A stretch of DNA of 64,000 bases, taken from the NCBI RefSeq assembly GCF_000949425.1, contig NZ_CP010976.1:5642001-5706000 (forward strand). The letters are read 5' to 3'. Shown here one piece after another: positions 8,020-17,782 of the stretch. The notes under the pieces were generated by a model, which was given only the letters and a program-made list of their open reading frames with translations, did no database searches and was not told where the DNA came from. Every line of letters starts with the position of its first letter. Position 1 is the stretch's first letter. This stretch comes from Paenibacillus sp. IHBB 10380 (GTDB lineage: Bacteria; Bacillota; Bacilli; Paenibacillales; Paenibacillaceae). The position numbers were made by a program, and so were the translations under genes.

Positions 8020-8051
8020 AAAGAGCTGATTGGGAATCCAATCAGCTCTTT
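8020..8051. terminator. Bidirectional terminator
   Basis: AAAGAGCTGATTGG pairs perfectly with its complement across GAAT. The A-run and T-run on the two sides let it serve the convergent DUF4241-like and DUF418 genes. Confidence 0.8.
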
Positions 8052-8054
8052 ATG

Positions 8055-8993
8055 TTACTTACGAACCCTCCCGTATGTCCCCAAACGCCATATATATTCA
8101 ACCGGTCCTATTGGAAAGCGGCGGAGCCAGAGCGTGCTTCCGATCATTTGACTAATCAGAATGAGGATAGCCGTCAGGAAGAGAGTAGAGCGATGAACAG
8201 TCCCTGACCAGTTGAAGGTATGATCGATGGTAAGAATAATAACCGTCTGTAATAGATAGTTGGTCAGCGCCATTCTACCTAAATTAGCTAAAGGAGTGAA
8301 TAGGCGTTGATTCGAGCTTAATCGCATGAGAAGTATCATTGTAGTGACATAGAACACGCTGACGGGGAGCCCGCCTATCGCTAGTGCAATGTCTAAATAT
8401 CCGGTTTCATTCAGAATCATTTCTTGAAGGAAGTACATGGGAATGATTAATACGAATGTTGCAATTTGTGTTCGTCTCAAGCCTTTTTTGTAGCGCTCTG
8501 GATCTTCGAATAGCTTAATTTGTCCTGTCCAATGTCCAAGTAAGAACATACCTAGAATAAGGACTGGGAAGCCTAACCAGCAGCCTATTATGGTGAAGAA
8601 CAACCCGGAAGATAGAACGATCGTAGGTTTAGCGTTGTGGAATGGAATAAGCAATAATCCTATAATCGCATAATAGAATAGTGATTCTCCGGGTTGAAAG
8701 ATGTGATGGACAGCCCCGAAGATGAGTAGAATAAGTAGTCTACGAAGAAATAGAAGTATCGGACGGCGTCTTTTAGCCTTGGCTCTAGAAGTAAAGAGAT
8801 AGAATCCTACACCGAATAGGAAAGAGAAAATAACAAAGAATCGATGGCTGATTGCGATAATTGATACTTTGAAGAGCAAGAGATCGAGGGGACTAAAGTC
8901 TGTATTCACATAAACCATTTGCTCAATGTTAATAAAGATAATGCCTAGAAGCGCGAATCCTCGCAGAACATCAAGTGTAATCATTCGTTTCAT
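8055..8993 (-). CDS. DUF418 family membrane protein
   Basis: The 312-residue protein opens with the family signature R-x-x-x-L-D-V-L-R-G-F-A-L-L-G-I and has about eight hydrophobic helices across its length, with an FSFLFGVGFY segment near residue 60. DUF418 (YeiB-like) proteins belong to the wider clan of membrane acyltransferases and are thought to modify an envelope substrate, but the substrate is unknown here. AAGGAG lies 7 bp before the ATG. It is divergent from the response-regulator gene, with about 200 bp between them, and shares a terminator with the gene facing it. Confidence 0.8.
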   Translation of the reverse strand: MKRMITLDVLRGFALLGIIFINIEQMVYVNTDFSPLDLLLFKVSIIAISHRFFVIFSFLFGVGFYLFTSRAKAKRRRPILLFLRRLLILLIFGAVHHIFQPGESLFYYAIIGLLLIPFHNAKPTIVLSSGLFFTIIGCWLGFPVLILGMFLLGHWTGQIKLFEDPERYKKGLRRTQIATFVLIIPMYFLQEMILNETGYLDIALAIGGLPVSVFYVTTMILLMRLSSNQRLFTPLANLGRMALTNYLLQTVIILTIDHTFNWSGTVHRSTLFLTAILILISQMIGSTLWLRRFPIGPVEYIWRLGTYGRVRK

Positions 8994-9198
8994 AAGGAGT
9001 TCCTTTCTGATGACCGCTTAAGTTGTGTATTTAATGAAGGTTATACTCAACTGTAGCAGAGACCATTAGGAATTCCGATAGATTTAGATTACACTTTTCT
9101 TACAACGATTTAAGGTTATGTTCGATGGGACACTCACTTGCTTCAATGGTTATCCAGGGGTATTCTCTAAGTGAAGCTATATAGGTAAAGGAGTGTTA

Positions 9199-9891
9199 AT
9201 GATGCAGACGATCTTGATTATTGAAGATGACCCTCAGTTACGGCAAATACTGAAGGAACACTTAGAAAAATATAATTATGAGGTTCACGTTATCGTAGAA
9301 TTCGGGACCGTATTGGAACAGTTTAAAGAGGTTAAGCCACATTTGGTTCTGCTCGATGTGAATTTGCCCAAATTTGATGGCTTCTTCTGGTGCAGACAAA
9401 TTCGTACCGTGTCGACCTGTCCCATTCTCTTTATCTCGGCGCGTGCAGATAAGATGGATCAAGTCGTAGCATTGCAGAACGGCGCAGATGACTATATCAC
9501 CAAGCCATTCTATCCGGAAGTGGTGCTTGCGAAAGTTGAAAGTCAATTAAGACGTGCCTATGGAGATTATGCTTCATCCTCTACCATCATGACCGTAGGG
9601 GAATTGAGCTTGAAATTAGATACACATGAGCTTTCTTACAATGGTGTCACGGTTGAGCTTAGTTTTAAAGAAAAGACTTTACTAGCGCTACTAATGGAGC
9701 ATTCTAATCAAGTGGTAAGTCGAGTATTTCTGCTCGATGCACTGTGGGATGATCATCGTTACGTGGGAGAGAACACGCTCAATGTCTATGTCACACGTTT
9801 GCGGAAGAGTCTTGAGATCATCGGTCTCGAACAGTCGATTGAGACGATCCGAGGTGTAGGGTACAGGCTGAAGTTGGGTGATGATACATGA
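9199..9891 (+). CDS. OmpR-family response regulator, BceR type
   Basis: The 230-residue protein has a receiver domain (IEDD near residue 10, phospho-acceptor D53 in LVLLDVNLP, Lys in ITKPF) and a C-terminal winged helix (about 130-228, ending TIRGVGYRL). AAAGGAG lies just upstream, with ATGs at 9199 and 9202; a GTG at 9193 overlaps the ribosome site and is rejected. The downstream kinase gene overlaps by 4 bp, and an ABC pair follows, which is the gene order of Bce-type peptide-antibiotic systems. It should bind the TNACA-N4-TGTAA palindrome ahead of the ATPase gene once phosphorylated. Confidence 0.9.
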   Translation: MMQTILIIEDDPQLRQILKEHLEKYNYEVHVIVEFGTVLEQFKEVKPHLVLLDVNLPKFDGFFWCRQIRTVSTCPILFISARADKMDQVVALQNGADDYITKPFYPEVVLAKVESQLRRAYGDYASSSTIMTVGELSLKLDTHELSYNGVTVELSFKEKTLLALLMEHSNQVVSRVFLLDALWDDHRYVGENTLNVYVTRLRKSLEIIGLEQSIETIRGVGYRLKLGDDT

Positions 9892-10898
9892 GACTTTTTG
9901 TAAAAGATCACCTGATGCTCATCGCTATGAATCTTCTGCAATTATTCTTTTTATTATCGACGCTCTGGTTGGAAGGATTCACAAAGGTATCATCCCTCAT
10001 GTATATTTTCTTGCTAGGCTTTGTTCTACTCTGCCTGTATTTAACCGTTCGTTATGTCCAGAATCGTTCTTACTATCATCTCCTATCTCAAGTTGAGACG
10101 ATGAGCAAGCTGGATGATACCATACAGCTTAAAGCGAATACCTACGCAGCGAAGCGGACAGAAGACTTGTTACATAAGCAATATCAGCTATATATGAAAG
10201 ATGTTGGGCAGTTTGAGTCGCGTCAGAAACAGCATATATTGTTTATGAATCAATGGGTTCATCAGATGAAGACACCTCTCTCCGTTGCGAATCTAATGAC
10301 TAAAGGGCGACCCGATCCGTTATTTGTAGATATCCAAGAGCAGCTTGACCGGATGGAGAAAGGACTTGATATGGTGTTATATATGTCGCGTCTTGAGAGC
10401 TTTGAACTGGACTTTTTCCTCGAACAGACGGATATCCTTGAATTATTAAATGAGGTGTTACGCGATCATCGCCGTCTATTGATTAAAAATGAGCTGTATC
10501 CTTCCGTCCATGGAGAGGAAGGGTTGATCATCATAACGGATAAGAAGTGGTTAGCTTTCATCATGTCGCAGATTGTAACGAATGCAGTACGGTATTCTAT
10601 GGCGTCTAGTCAGCTGGATGTTCGATTGTTTAGGGAAAAGGACTCGATTGTTGTTGAAGTAGAGGATTACGGTGTAGGTATTGCACCGCAGGATGTTCCT
10701 CGTGTATTTGATGCTCATTTTACGGGTGAGAACGGGCGACTATACCTTGAGTCAACAGGGATGGGTCTGTATATGGCTAAGGAAGTATGTCTACGCTTAA
10801 CACATACGATTGAGGTGACATCCGTTCAAGGGTCAGGTACAACGGTTCGTATGACCTTTGCTGTGCCAAGAGACTTATCTTACATCGATGTAAGATAA
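9888..10898 (+). CDS. Intramembrane-sensing histidine kinase, BceS type
   Basis: The 336-residue kinase has two N-terminal membrane helices (about 10-28 and 36-55) with almost no extracellular loop, so it has no sensor domain of its own. The phospho-acceptor is H125 in HQMKTPLSV, followed by an HATPase domain with N (IVTNAVRY), G1 (VEDYGVGI) and G2 (STGMGLYMA) boxes. Bce kinases sense drugs through the partner ABC transporter in a flux-dependent way. The start overlaps the regulator stop (ATGA). The last 25 bp of the gene lie inside the palindrome that is the likely regulator site. Confidence 0.9.
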   Translation: MRLFVKDHLMLIAMNLLQLFFLLSTLWLEGFTKVSSLMYIFLLGFVLLCLYLTVRYVQNRSYYHLLSQVETMSKLDDTIQLKANTYAAKRTEDLLHKQYQLYMKDVGQFESRQKQHILFMNQWVHQMKTPLSVANLMTKGRPDPLFVDIQEQLDRMEKGLDMVLYMSRLESFELDFFLEQTDILELLNEVLRDHRRLLIKNELYPSVHGEEGLIIITDKKWLAFIMSQIVTNAVRYSMASSQLDVRLFREKDSIVVEVEDYGVGIAPQDVPRVFDAHFTGENGRLYLESTGMGLYMAKEVCLRLTHTIEVTSVQGSGTTVRMTFAVPRDLSYIDVR

Positions 10899-10899
10899 G
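10874..10899. promoter_or_regulatory. 26-bp perfect palindrome, BceR-type operator
   Basis: The centre reads TTACA-TCGA-TGTAA (10880-10893), matching the TNACA-N4-TGTAA motif known for BceR-type regulators. The symmetry extends 6 bp further on each side. It lies about 80 bp upstream of the ATPase start and overlaps the end of the kinase gene. No T-run follows, so a terminator role is unlikely. Confidence 0.7.
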
Positions 10900-10979
10900 T
10901 GTAAGGAAAACAAGTCGATCCCTTGATTGTGATTACGGTAAGTTGTAGGTAACACAATAGAAGGGAAGAGGTTGGGCAC

Positions 10980-11735
10980 ATGAATACAGTACAAATAAAT
11001 CAAGTGAGTAAGATATATAACGGCAAAGTATCCTATAAGGCATTATCAGATATTTCTTTTACGATACAGCAGGGAGAGTTTGTAGGAATTATGGGGCCAT
11101 CGGGTAGTGGGAAGACAACATTACTTAACTTGATTTCCACGATTGATCCCCCTACATCAGGCGAAATAATGATTAATAATAAACGAGCAACAGGTTTATC
11201 GAAAAAGGAGCTTGCTACGTTTCGCCGTCGTGAATTCGGTCTTGTCTTTCAAGATTTTAACCTTCTTGATACGTTGACGGTCAAAGAAAATATCATCTTA
11301 CCGTTATCGCTTGATCGCAAGAGTCTCGTTGAGATGAATATACGTGTCCAAGAGATTGCTGAACGAATTGGGATTTCAGAGATCCTAGATAAACGTACGT
11401 ATGAAATTTCAGGGGGGCAGCTTCAACGCGCAGCGATTGCACGAGCCGTGATTCATCAGCCTTCACTATTACTTGCGGATGAGCCTACGGGTAATCTTGA
11501 TTCCAACTCGTCTCGTCATGTGATGAGAATGATAGAAACGCTGAATCGTGAAGATCAGACTACGACCCTTCTAGTCACTCATGATCCTGTTGCGGCAAGT
11601 TATTGTCAGCGCATTATCTTTATAAAGGATGGTCAACTTCACAATGAACTGCGCCGAGGAGAGAATAAGCAGACCTTCTATCAGGAGATTATTAACACGT
11701 TGTCATTTCTAGGGGGCGAGTCTCGTGACATTTAG
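10980..11735 (+). CDS. Bce-type ABC transporter ATPase
   Basis: The 251-residue ATPase has Walker A GPSGSGKTT (39-47), a Q-loop (LVFQDFN), signature SGGQLQRAAIARA (about 145) and Walker B LLLADEPTGNLD, the sequence typical of the MacB/LolD/Bce branch. With the FtsX-like permease that overlaps it by 11 bp, it should form a complex that frees lipid II-cycle intermediates from peptide antibiotics (bacitracin-like or lantibiotic) and also signals to the kinase. The drug cannot be read from sequence. It probably has its own promoter under the upstream palindrome. Confidence 0.92.
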   Translation: MNTVQINQVSKIYNGKVSYKALSDISFTIQQGEFVGIMGPSGSGKTTLLNLISTIDPPTSGEIMINNKRATGLSKKELATFRRREFGLVFQDFNLLDTLTVKENIILPLSLDRKSLVEMNIRVQEIAERIGISEILDKRTYEISGGQLQRAAIARAVIHQPSLLLADEPTGNLDSNSSRHVMRMIETLNREDQTTTLLVTHDPVAASYCQRIIFIKDGQLHNELRRGENKQTFYQEIINTLSFLGGESRDI

Positions 11736-13665
11736 TCAATTCGCCTGGAACAATGTAACCCGAAATGCGCGAGCTTATGTAGCCTTCTTCCTGTGTAGCA
11801 CATTCTCTGTGTCGATTTTCTTTTCTTATGCGATATTTATGTTTCATCCTAAACTGTTGAACAACGAACTCGGAATGTCTGTTAAAGCTGGAATGACAGC
11901 AGCAGAATATGTTATTTTCTTATTCTCTTTTTTCTTTGTTCTCTACTCCGTTAGTTCCTTCTTGAAAGCAAGGAAGAAGGAATTTGGAATATTAACCATA
12001 CTCGGTGCGGAGCAAACACATATGTATACCCTTATTTTTATGGAGAATATAATCATTGGAGCGCTTGCTATAGTAAGTGGTCTAGGTTTAGGTCTATTGT
12101 TTTCTAAATTGTTCTTATTATTAAGTACCGAAATGACAGGCCTTGAAGGACTGAATTTTTACTTCCCAACACAAGCTATAGGGTTGACCACAGGTGCTTT
12201 TGCAGCCCTTTTCTTTATCATTTCGTTTACAACGATGTTTTTTCTACGAAATCAACAAACGATGGAATTACTGAAAGGGACGAGTAAACCGAAAACAGAG
12301 CCGAAAGCGTCAATTTTTCTGTCGCTCCTGTCGGTCGCTTGTATAGGTGGTTCTTTTTTCCTAATTCAGAGAGATATTGGTCAAACTTATTTATACGTGC
12401 TTGGCTTAGGTAGCATCGGTACGTATTTCTTTTTTACACAGCTAAGTGTATTCATGATCCGTATTTTGAAACGTAGTCAGACTTTCTTTTACCGTGGAGT
12501 CAATCTTCTCTGGCTATCAGAGATGGCGTACAAAATTAAAGACAGTGCACGTATATTCTTTATCATCACAGTCGTAACTGCGATGGCTTGTGGGTTCCTG
12601 AGCATTGTATTGAGTGAAGACAGTCAGAATAAACGAGAATTCATCAATAAACCGTTTGCGATTCAATATAAATCATATGATACGTTAAACTCCGAGTGGG
12701 ATCAGGATGTACAGAGAATCGATCAAATCTTAGATCACAACGAAATAGCCTATGACAAAATACAATATGAAAGTGTAAATGTGAATTTTGAAGAGGAGGC
12801 TTCGGGTTCGTTTGCAGTAACTCGTTTATCGGACTACAAGCAACTAGCAGGGATTTATGATCTCCCTAACATCGATGCCTTAGCGGATCGAGAATTAGTT
12901 CTTCTCAACAATTCTTCAAGTTCATTTACCGATTCTGGTCAAAGGAAAACAGATGGGTTTAGATCATATACAAATCTGACAGTTAGTACATTTTCATTCG
13001 ATGTTATGATGCAAGAAACGGTGACTATACCGAATATCTATGATGAGCAAATAGTAGTCATATCTGATCAGCAATATAACGATTTGTATGAGCAAGTATT
13101 GGAAGTTCCTAAAGGTAGGTCATCCTCTGCTGCCGTTTTTTATAGGATAACGGAATGGTCGAATGATGATCTTCCTGTAGAAGATTCAATAGAATCGAAG
13201 GTTACAGGAGAAATCAACAACGTGATTAATCAAGATCTAGGATTCATTTCTCTTCGTGCGCTGGACTTCTTACAAGTACAGCAAACAACTAGCATTTTTA
13301 AATTTGTATGGATCTTCATTGCTGCAATATTCTCAGTGTCATCCATCAGTTTCTTATATTTCAAATTGTACAGTGATTTGCAGGCGGATCAACGTATGTA
13401 TCAGTCATTATCACGGATGGGTCTTACGGAGCAAGAAATGAGTACGTCAGCCTCGATCCAGCTGGCTATTCTATTCTTTCTTCCGCTATTCATTGCATCC
13501 CTTGGAGCGATTATAACGGTAGAGCTCATTCGTCCAGAACTAGCGATTGCGAGCACGATACAATCCTCTTTAACAGTTGTATTGGGTTACTTCATTATAC
13601 AAGTTGTTTATTTCATTCTAATTAGAGCTCTCTATGTCCAAAAGTTGAAAAAGGCCATGTTCTAA
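11725..13665 (+). CDS. Bce-type FtsX-like permease
   Basis: The 646-residue membrane protein starts at a GTG inside the ATPase gene. It shows the Bce layout of about ten membrane helices with one large extracellular domain between helices 7 and 8 (roughly residues 300-515), which in this family binds the antibiotic-target complex and sets specificity. The extracellular domain is polar and Asn/Ser/Gln-rich. It is the last gene of the module; two hairpins follow. Length fits the family (about 640-670 residues). Confidence 0.9.
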   Translation: MTFSQFAWNNVTRNARAYVAFFLCSTFSVSIFFSYAIFMFHPKLLNNELGMSVKAGMTAAEYVIFLFSFFFVLYSVSSFLKARKKEFGILTILGAEQTHMYTLIFMENIIIGALAIVSGLGLGLLFSKLFLLLSTEMTGLEGLNFYFPTQAIGLTTGAFAALFFIISFTTMFFLRNQQTMELLKGTSKPKTEPKASIFLSLLSVACIGGSFFLIQRDIGQTYLYVLGLGSIGTYFFFTQLSVFMIRILKRSQTFFYRGVNLLWLSEMAYKIKDSARIFFIITVVTAMACGFLSIVLSEDSQNKREFINKPFAIQYKSYDTLNSEWDQDVQRIDQILDHNEIAYDKIQYESVNVNFEEEASGSFAVTRLSDYKQLAGIYDLPNIDALADRELVLLNNSSSSFTDSGQRKTDGFRSYTNLTVSTFSFDVMMQETVTIPNIYDEQIVVISDQQYNDLYEQVLEVPKGRSSSAAVFYRITEWSNDDLPVEDSIESKVTGEINNVINQDLGFISLRALDFLQVQQTTSIFKFVWIFIAAIFSVSSISFLYFKLYSDLQADQRMYQSLSRMGLTEQEMSTSASIQLAILFFLPLFIASLGAIITVELIRPELAIASTIQSSLTVVLGYFIIQVVYFILIRALYVQKLKKAMF

Positions 13666-13675
13666 GCATCGAAAG

Positions 13676-13719
13676 ACCTGAAAGAAGGAGCCTTTGAGAA
13701 AAATGCCTTTCTTTTAGGT
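13676..13719 (+). terminator. Hairpin after the Bce module
   Basis: An imperfect 13-bp stem pairs ACCTGAAAGAAGG with CCTTTCTTTTAGGT. No long T-run follows, so termination may depend on the next hairpin at 13789. Confidence 0.4.
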
Positions 13720-13788
13720 ATCTTGCACGATGCCTCTAGATACTTCTATTGTTCTATTGGGTACAAATGGTGTTCGCCTAAAGAGCAG

Positions 13789-13829
13789 AAATGCAGCTAT
13801 TCCTAGTATGTAGGAGTAGCTGCATTTTT
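13789..13829 (+). terminator. Intrinsic terminator
   Basis: AAATGCAGCTA pairs with its complement, and an inner TCCTA/TAGGA extends the stem, which ends in TTTTTG. It closes the Bce unit. The remaining non-coding stretch up to 13974 should hold the promoter of the sugar transporter, but I see no clear -35/-10 pair; ATGAT-N8-ATCAT near 13865-13883 is a possible operator. Confidence 0.75.
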
Positions 13830-13974
13830 GTTAGAAAGCATGTCCCAAATGACCTATTTGTTTTTGATGATTGAAAAGTATCATTTTTAGTTGTTCAGGT
13901 AGATAGTAATGGTTTTGCTCTCAGGATAGAATGTAAGAAGAACAACAAGAGCAAAGAGCAAGGGGGATTGAATA

Positions 13975-14934
13975 GTGGCGCAACTTTCCGTAGAGAACGA
14001 GTTAAGATTGAAACCGAAAAAGCCAAAAAGTGTGTTCAGTCGGTTTATAGCACAAATGGATCTCCAATTGATGGTGATTCCTGGGTTGTTGCTTATCTTT
14101 GTATTTAGTTATATTCCGATGTACGGTGTCCTAATGGCTTTTCAAGATTACAGCATTTTCAAAGGTTTTATGGCGAGTGAATGGGTTGGTCTGAAGCACT
14201 TTGATATGTTCTTCAACTCCCCAGAGTTTTGGAACGTCATGCGAAATACGGCTATCATAAGCTTATTGAAATTTTGTATTGGCTTCCCAGCACCGATCGC
14301 TCTCGCATTGATGCTCAATGAAGTAAAGAACATGATGTTTAAGAAAGTCATACAAACGGTAAGTTATCTTCCTCACTTTATGTCTTGGGTGATCGTCGCT
14401 GGATTGATCATGTCAATGCTTTCGACAGACAATGGAAGCGTAAACATCCTGCTTGAGAAGATGAATTTCATTGACGAACCGATTAACTTCCTATCGATTC
14501 CCAACATGTTTTGGGGCATTCTCGTATCAACGGGTGTCTGGAAGGAAATCGGCTTTGGCTCCATTGTATATCTAGCAGCTATCGCTAGTATTGATCCTAG
14601 CATGTATGAGGCTGCATCCATGGATGGAGCAAGTAAGTTTAAACAAATCTTTTTAATCACACTCCCTTCTATCATGCCTGTTATCATTATATTTATGATA
14701 CTAGCGATTGGGAATTTGCTGAATGCAGGTTTTGAAGATATACTCCTGCTTGCTGTAAACCCAATACTCAGGGATGTTTCCGATGTCATTGATACTTACG
14801 TGTATCGAGTGGGTATTCAAAACTCAAGGTACTCATACGCCACTGCAGTAGGTTTATTCAAAGCAGTAATCAGCGTCGGACTTCTAACAATAGCCAACTA
14901 TGCAGCACGCAGAAATGGCAACAGCTTGTGGTAA
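13975..14934 (+). CDS. Sugar ABC transporter permease (LplB/YteP type)
   Basis: The 319-residue permease begins at a GTG with AGGGGG 8 bp upstream. It has about six membrane helices and the EAA loop YEAASMDGASKFKQIF near residue 205, which couples to the ATPase. The family imports oligosaccharides (pectin or other polysaccharide fragments) together with a second permease and a lipoprotein; the ATPase is usually a shared MsmX/UgpC protein encoded elsewhere, and indeed none is present here. The second permease gene starts 34 bp after its stop. The YesN/YesM pair downstream probably controls the unit. Confidence 0.92.
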   Translation: MAQLSVENELRLKPKKPKSVFSRFIAQMDLQLMVIPGLLLIFVFSYIPMYGVLMAFQDYSIFKGFMASEWVGLKHFDMFFNSPEFWNVMRNTAIISLLKFCIGFPAPIALALMLNEVKNMMFKKVIQTVSYLPHFMSWVIVAGLIMSMLSTDNGSVNILLEKMNFIDEPINFLSIPNMFWGILVSTGVWKEIGFGSIVYLAAIASIDPSMYEAASMDGASKFKQIFLITLPSIMPVIIIFMILAIGNLLNAGFEDILLLAVNPILRDVSDVIDTYVYRVGIQNSRYSYATAVGLFKAVISVGLLTIANYAARRNGNSLW

Positions 14935-14968
14935 ACAAACAACAGTCCGGAAAGGCGATGATGCAGTT

Positions 14969-15859
14969 ATGAGACACAGCTTGGGAGACCGCATTATGAC
15001 GGTTACCATTTACATCCTACTTACACTATTGGCTTTTGTGACCTTTTATCCCTTCTGGAATGCGCTTGTCATTTCATTTAACACGGGGATAGATACCTCG
15101 AAGGGTGGTATAACTTTTTGGCCACGAAGTTGGACTTTAGAAAATTACGGCATTGTATTTAAGGACCCTCGATTGGTCAACGCATTTATGGTCTCGATCG
15201 CAAGGACGGTTGTCGGTACTGCAGCATCGATACTGTGCACGGCGATTTTCGCTTATGGCATTTCGAAGAAAGAGCTGATGGGCCGCAAATATTATATGAT
15301 TATGTGCATCATTACGATGTATTTCAGCGGTGGTCTCATTCCTTCCTTCCTGCTCATTCGGGAATTGCATCTGATGAATACGTTCTGGGTATTTATTATC
15401 CCATCGCTTATCAGCGTTTGGAATATGATCATTTTTCGCACCTTCTTTCAAGGCTTGCCTGCAGGTCTTGAGGAATCGGCCAAAATCGATGGAAGTGGCA
15501 ATTGGGGCGTCTTTTTCCGGATCGTTATTCCACTATCCGGACCCGTTATCGCAACGCTATCGCTTTTCACGGCTATCTTTCATTGGAATGATTGGTTTGG
15601 GCCAAGTATCTACATTACAAATGAGAAGCTGGTTCCTATACAAACGATGCTGAAGCAAATATTGAACTCTAACACCATATCGGATTTGTCTCAGCTCGAT
15701 TCAGCGGCACAGGGCCAACTGGCTAAAATGAGAACGGTATCAAGCAAGTCACTGTCCATGGCGACGATGATGGTGGCCACGCTTCCGATCATTATGGTGT
15801 ATCCGTTCGTGCAGAGATATTTTGTAAAAGGTGTTCTCGTTGGATCTTTGAAAGAGTAG
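14969..15859 (+). CDS. Sugar ABC transporter permease (YtcP/LplC type)
   Basis: The start is placed at the ATG 14969, giving MRHSLGDRIM..., which matches the usual N-terminus of the family; an earlier in-frame ATG at 14900 would overlap the first permease by 35 bp. The 296-residue protein has about six membrane helices and the EAA loop EESAKIDGSGNWGVF. It pairs with the LplB-type permease to form the membrane channel. The C-terminus FVKGVLVGSLKE is the family signature. No strong ribosome site is seen at either start, so translational coupling is likely. Confidence 0.9.
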   Translation: MRHSLGDRIMTVTIYILLTLLAFVTFYPFWNALVISFNTGIDTSKGGITFWPRSWTLENYGIVFKDPRLVNAFMVSIARTVVGTAASILCTAIFAYGISKKELMGRKYYMIMCIITMYFSGGLIPSFLLIRELHLMNTFWVFIIPSLISVWNMIIFRTFFQGLPAGLEESAKIDGSGNWGVFFRIVIPLSGPVIATLSLFTAIFHWNDWFGPSIYITNEKLVPIQTMLKQILNSNTISDLSQLDSAAQGQLAKMRTVSSKSLSMATMMVATLPIIMVYPFVQRYFVKGVLVGSLKE

Positions 15860-15936
15860 CAGCCAGCGTGTGAAAAGTGGTTTTTAGCGAAAGCTTTAAA
15901 CATATAAAAATGAGCTTGAAAGGGGAGTTTTAACAA

Positions 15937-17598
15937 ATGAAGTTTAAAAGTAAACTGCTCGTCCCGATCGTCTCCACATTTATGGCTGTTGCTTTAATAG
16001 CGGGCTGCGGCGGAGGTAATGGAGGTAATTCCAGCAACGGTGAAGCTGCTAAAACTCCAAAGGAGACTAATAGCGATACGCCAGCATCTGTGTATGAACT
16101 TGGCAAGGAACAACTTGATTTCACACTTTATGGTCATTATGACTGGTATACCATGCCTGCATGGGGTGGCGATATTTCAAGTACATGGATTAAAGATACG
16201 AAGAAAGTAAACGTTAAAGCGATTCATTCCGGTGGGTCAGCTGAATCTAAGTTGAACACGATGATTGCGAGTGGAGAGTTACCTGATGCGATCTGGTTGG
16301 AGCGTCTTAATGTTGAGAAATTGCGTAGTAACGATTTACTCGTACCATTGGACGATTATATAGACAAATATCCGAATCTGAAAAAGTGGTTGGGCGAAGA
16401 AGGTATTAACATGCTTCGTTCTGAAGACGGTAAATTGTACCAATTCCCTAACTGGTATACAAATCAACCTAACGGTAACGCGGGTTATGTTGTGAACAAG
16501 AAAATTTACACTGAGCTTGGCTCTCCTAAGCTAGAAACAACGGATGACCTATACAGCTACTTGAAGCTTGTAAAAGCGAAATATCCGAATGTTGTTCCTT
16601 ATGAGCCAGATTTAGCGAAGGACGGACAAGGGATTGACATGTTGTATTCAGCTTTCAAAGAAAACGATCAAAAATATCCGGGTCTGCGTGCTGTTAAGAA
16701 TGGGGATAAATTGACTTCGATTTTCCTTGATCCTGAATACCGCGAAGCACAACAATATGTCTCTAAGCTGTTCCGCGAGAAATTGATTACGCAAGATGCT
16801 ATGACACAAACAAAAGATCAAATTGAAGAAAAAGTAATGACAGGCCGCGTTGCTGTTTACGCAGGTGCAAGTCCGACGGAATTCGCGATGAAAGCTCATG
16901 CTGAGCTTACGAAAAGTGATCCAGAAGCAGGTTATTTCATGATTTGGCCGATTCACAAGGAAGGTCTTGATAAAGATAAGATTTTCCCTGGAACATACAA
17001 TATGCTTGGTTGGAACGTAACGGTTATTACGAAATCAGCTAAAAACCCAGAAGCGATCTTCGCCTTCTATGACTGGCTGACAGGTGCTGAAGGACAGAGT
17101 GTAATAACATGGGGCCCTCCAGGCATCTATTGGGATGGCGTAGAAGCAGACGGCGAGACTCCGAAATTCACAGACAAATATACGTCTGACGGAGCTACAC
17201 TAGCGAAGTTGCAATCGGAGACAACGAACCTGAACTGGGTTGGTAATACGGTGTTCCTAGATACAACGAAAGCGAAATTTGAAGAGAAATTGCCAGTTGA
17301 ACAACAAAACTGGTCAACTCGTTACCAACGTGAAGTTACGTGGAAAACGCAATCCGATGCCACAGAATTCATTGGCATTGATCCACCAGCAGAATCAGAA
17401 GAAGGTATTATTCGTCAGCGTATTCAGGATCTGTACCTTGAAGTGAGCGCAAAAACATTGTTCGCTAAATCCGATGCAGAGGTGATTGCCATCCTTGATA
17501 AGGCGGAGGCGGATGCTCAAACTGCTGGTTATGACAAACTACTAGCTTTCAGAACCGAAAAATGGCAAGCAAACCTTGCAAAAATGAAAGCAAAATAA
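15937..17598 (+). CDS. Extracellular sugar-binding lipoprotein
   Basis: The 553-residue protein opens with a signal peptide and lipobox L-I-A-G-C (C24), then a Gly/Asn/Ser linker and a large bilobal binding domain rich in Trp and Tyr, as in LplA-type family 1 solute-binding proteins. It should sit on the outer face of the membrane and deliver an oligosaccharide to the two permeases. AAAGGGGAG lies 10 bp before the ATG. A terminator follows at 17632, so this gene and the permeases can be expressed more strongly than the regulators. The sugar cannot be identified. Confidence 0.93.
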   Translation: MKFKSKLLVPIVSTFMAVALIAGCGGGNGGNSSNGEAAKTPKETNSDTPASVYELGKEQLDFTLYGHYDWYTMPAWGGDISSTWIKDTKKVNVKAIHSGGSAESKLNTMIASGELPDAIWLERLNVEKLRSNDLLVPLDDYIDKYPNLKKWLGEEGINMLRSEDGKLYQFPNWYTNQPNGNAGYVVNKKIYTELGSPKLETTDDLYSYLKLVKAKYPNVVPYEPDLAKDGQGIDMLYSAFKENDQKYPGLRAVKNGDKLTSIFLDPEYREAQQYVSKLFREKLITQDAMTQTKDQIEEKVMTGRVAVYAGASPTEFAMKAHAELTKSDPEAGYFMIWPIHKEGLDKDKIFPGTYNMLGWNVTVITKSAKNPEAIFAFYDWLTGAEGQSVITWGPPGIYWDGVEADGETPKFTDKYTSDGATLAKLQSETTNLNWVGNTVFLDTTKAKFEEKLPVEQQNWSTRYQREVTWKTQSDATEFIGIDPPAESEEGIIRQRIQDLYLEVSAKTLFAKSDAEVIAILDKAEADAQTAGYDKLLAFRTEKWQANLAKMKAK

Positions 17599-17631
17599 TT
17601 AAAATTATAATTAATGCTTTTCAAAAAACGG

Positions 17632-17668
17632 CGGGTATACTAAGCTTCTTAGTATACCCGAGTTTTTT
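17632..17668 (+). terminator. Terminator between binding protein and regulator genes
   Basis: A perfect 12-bp stem (CGGGTATACTAA with its complement, loop GCTTC) ends in a T6 run. It separates the transporter genes from yesN/yesM-like genes and may allow limited read-through. Confidence 0.85.
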
Positions 17669-17782
17669 CGTTTTCAGACAAATTCTCATGTTATGGATGA
17701 TTTTTCAAAAAAAGGACAGCGATAAGGGTTGGCTGGAAATGCAAGCCCCAATCGTATTTCCAAAAATGGAGTTGAGAGCATC

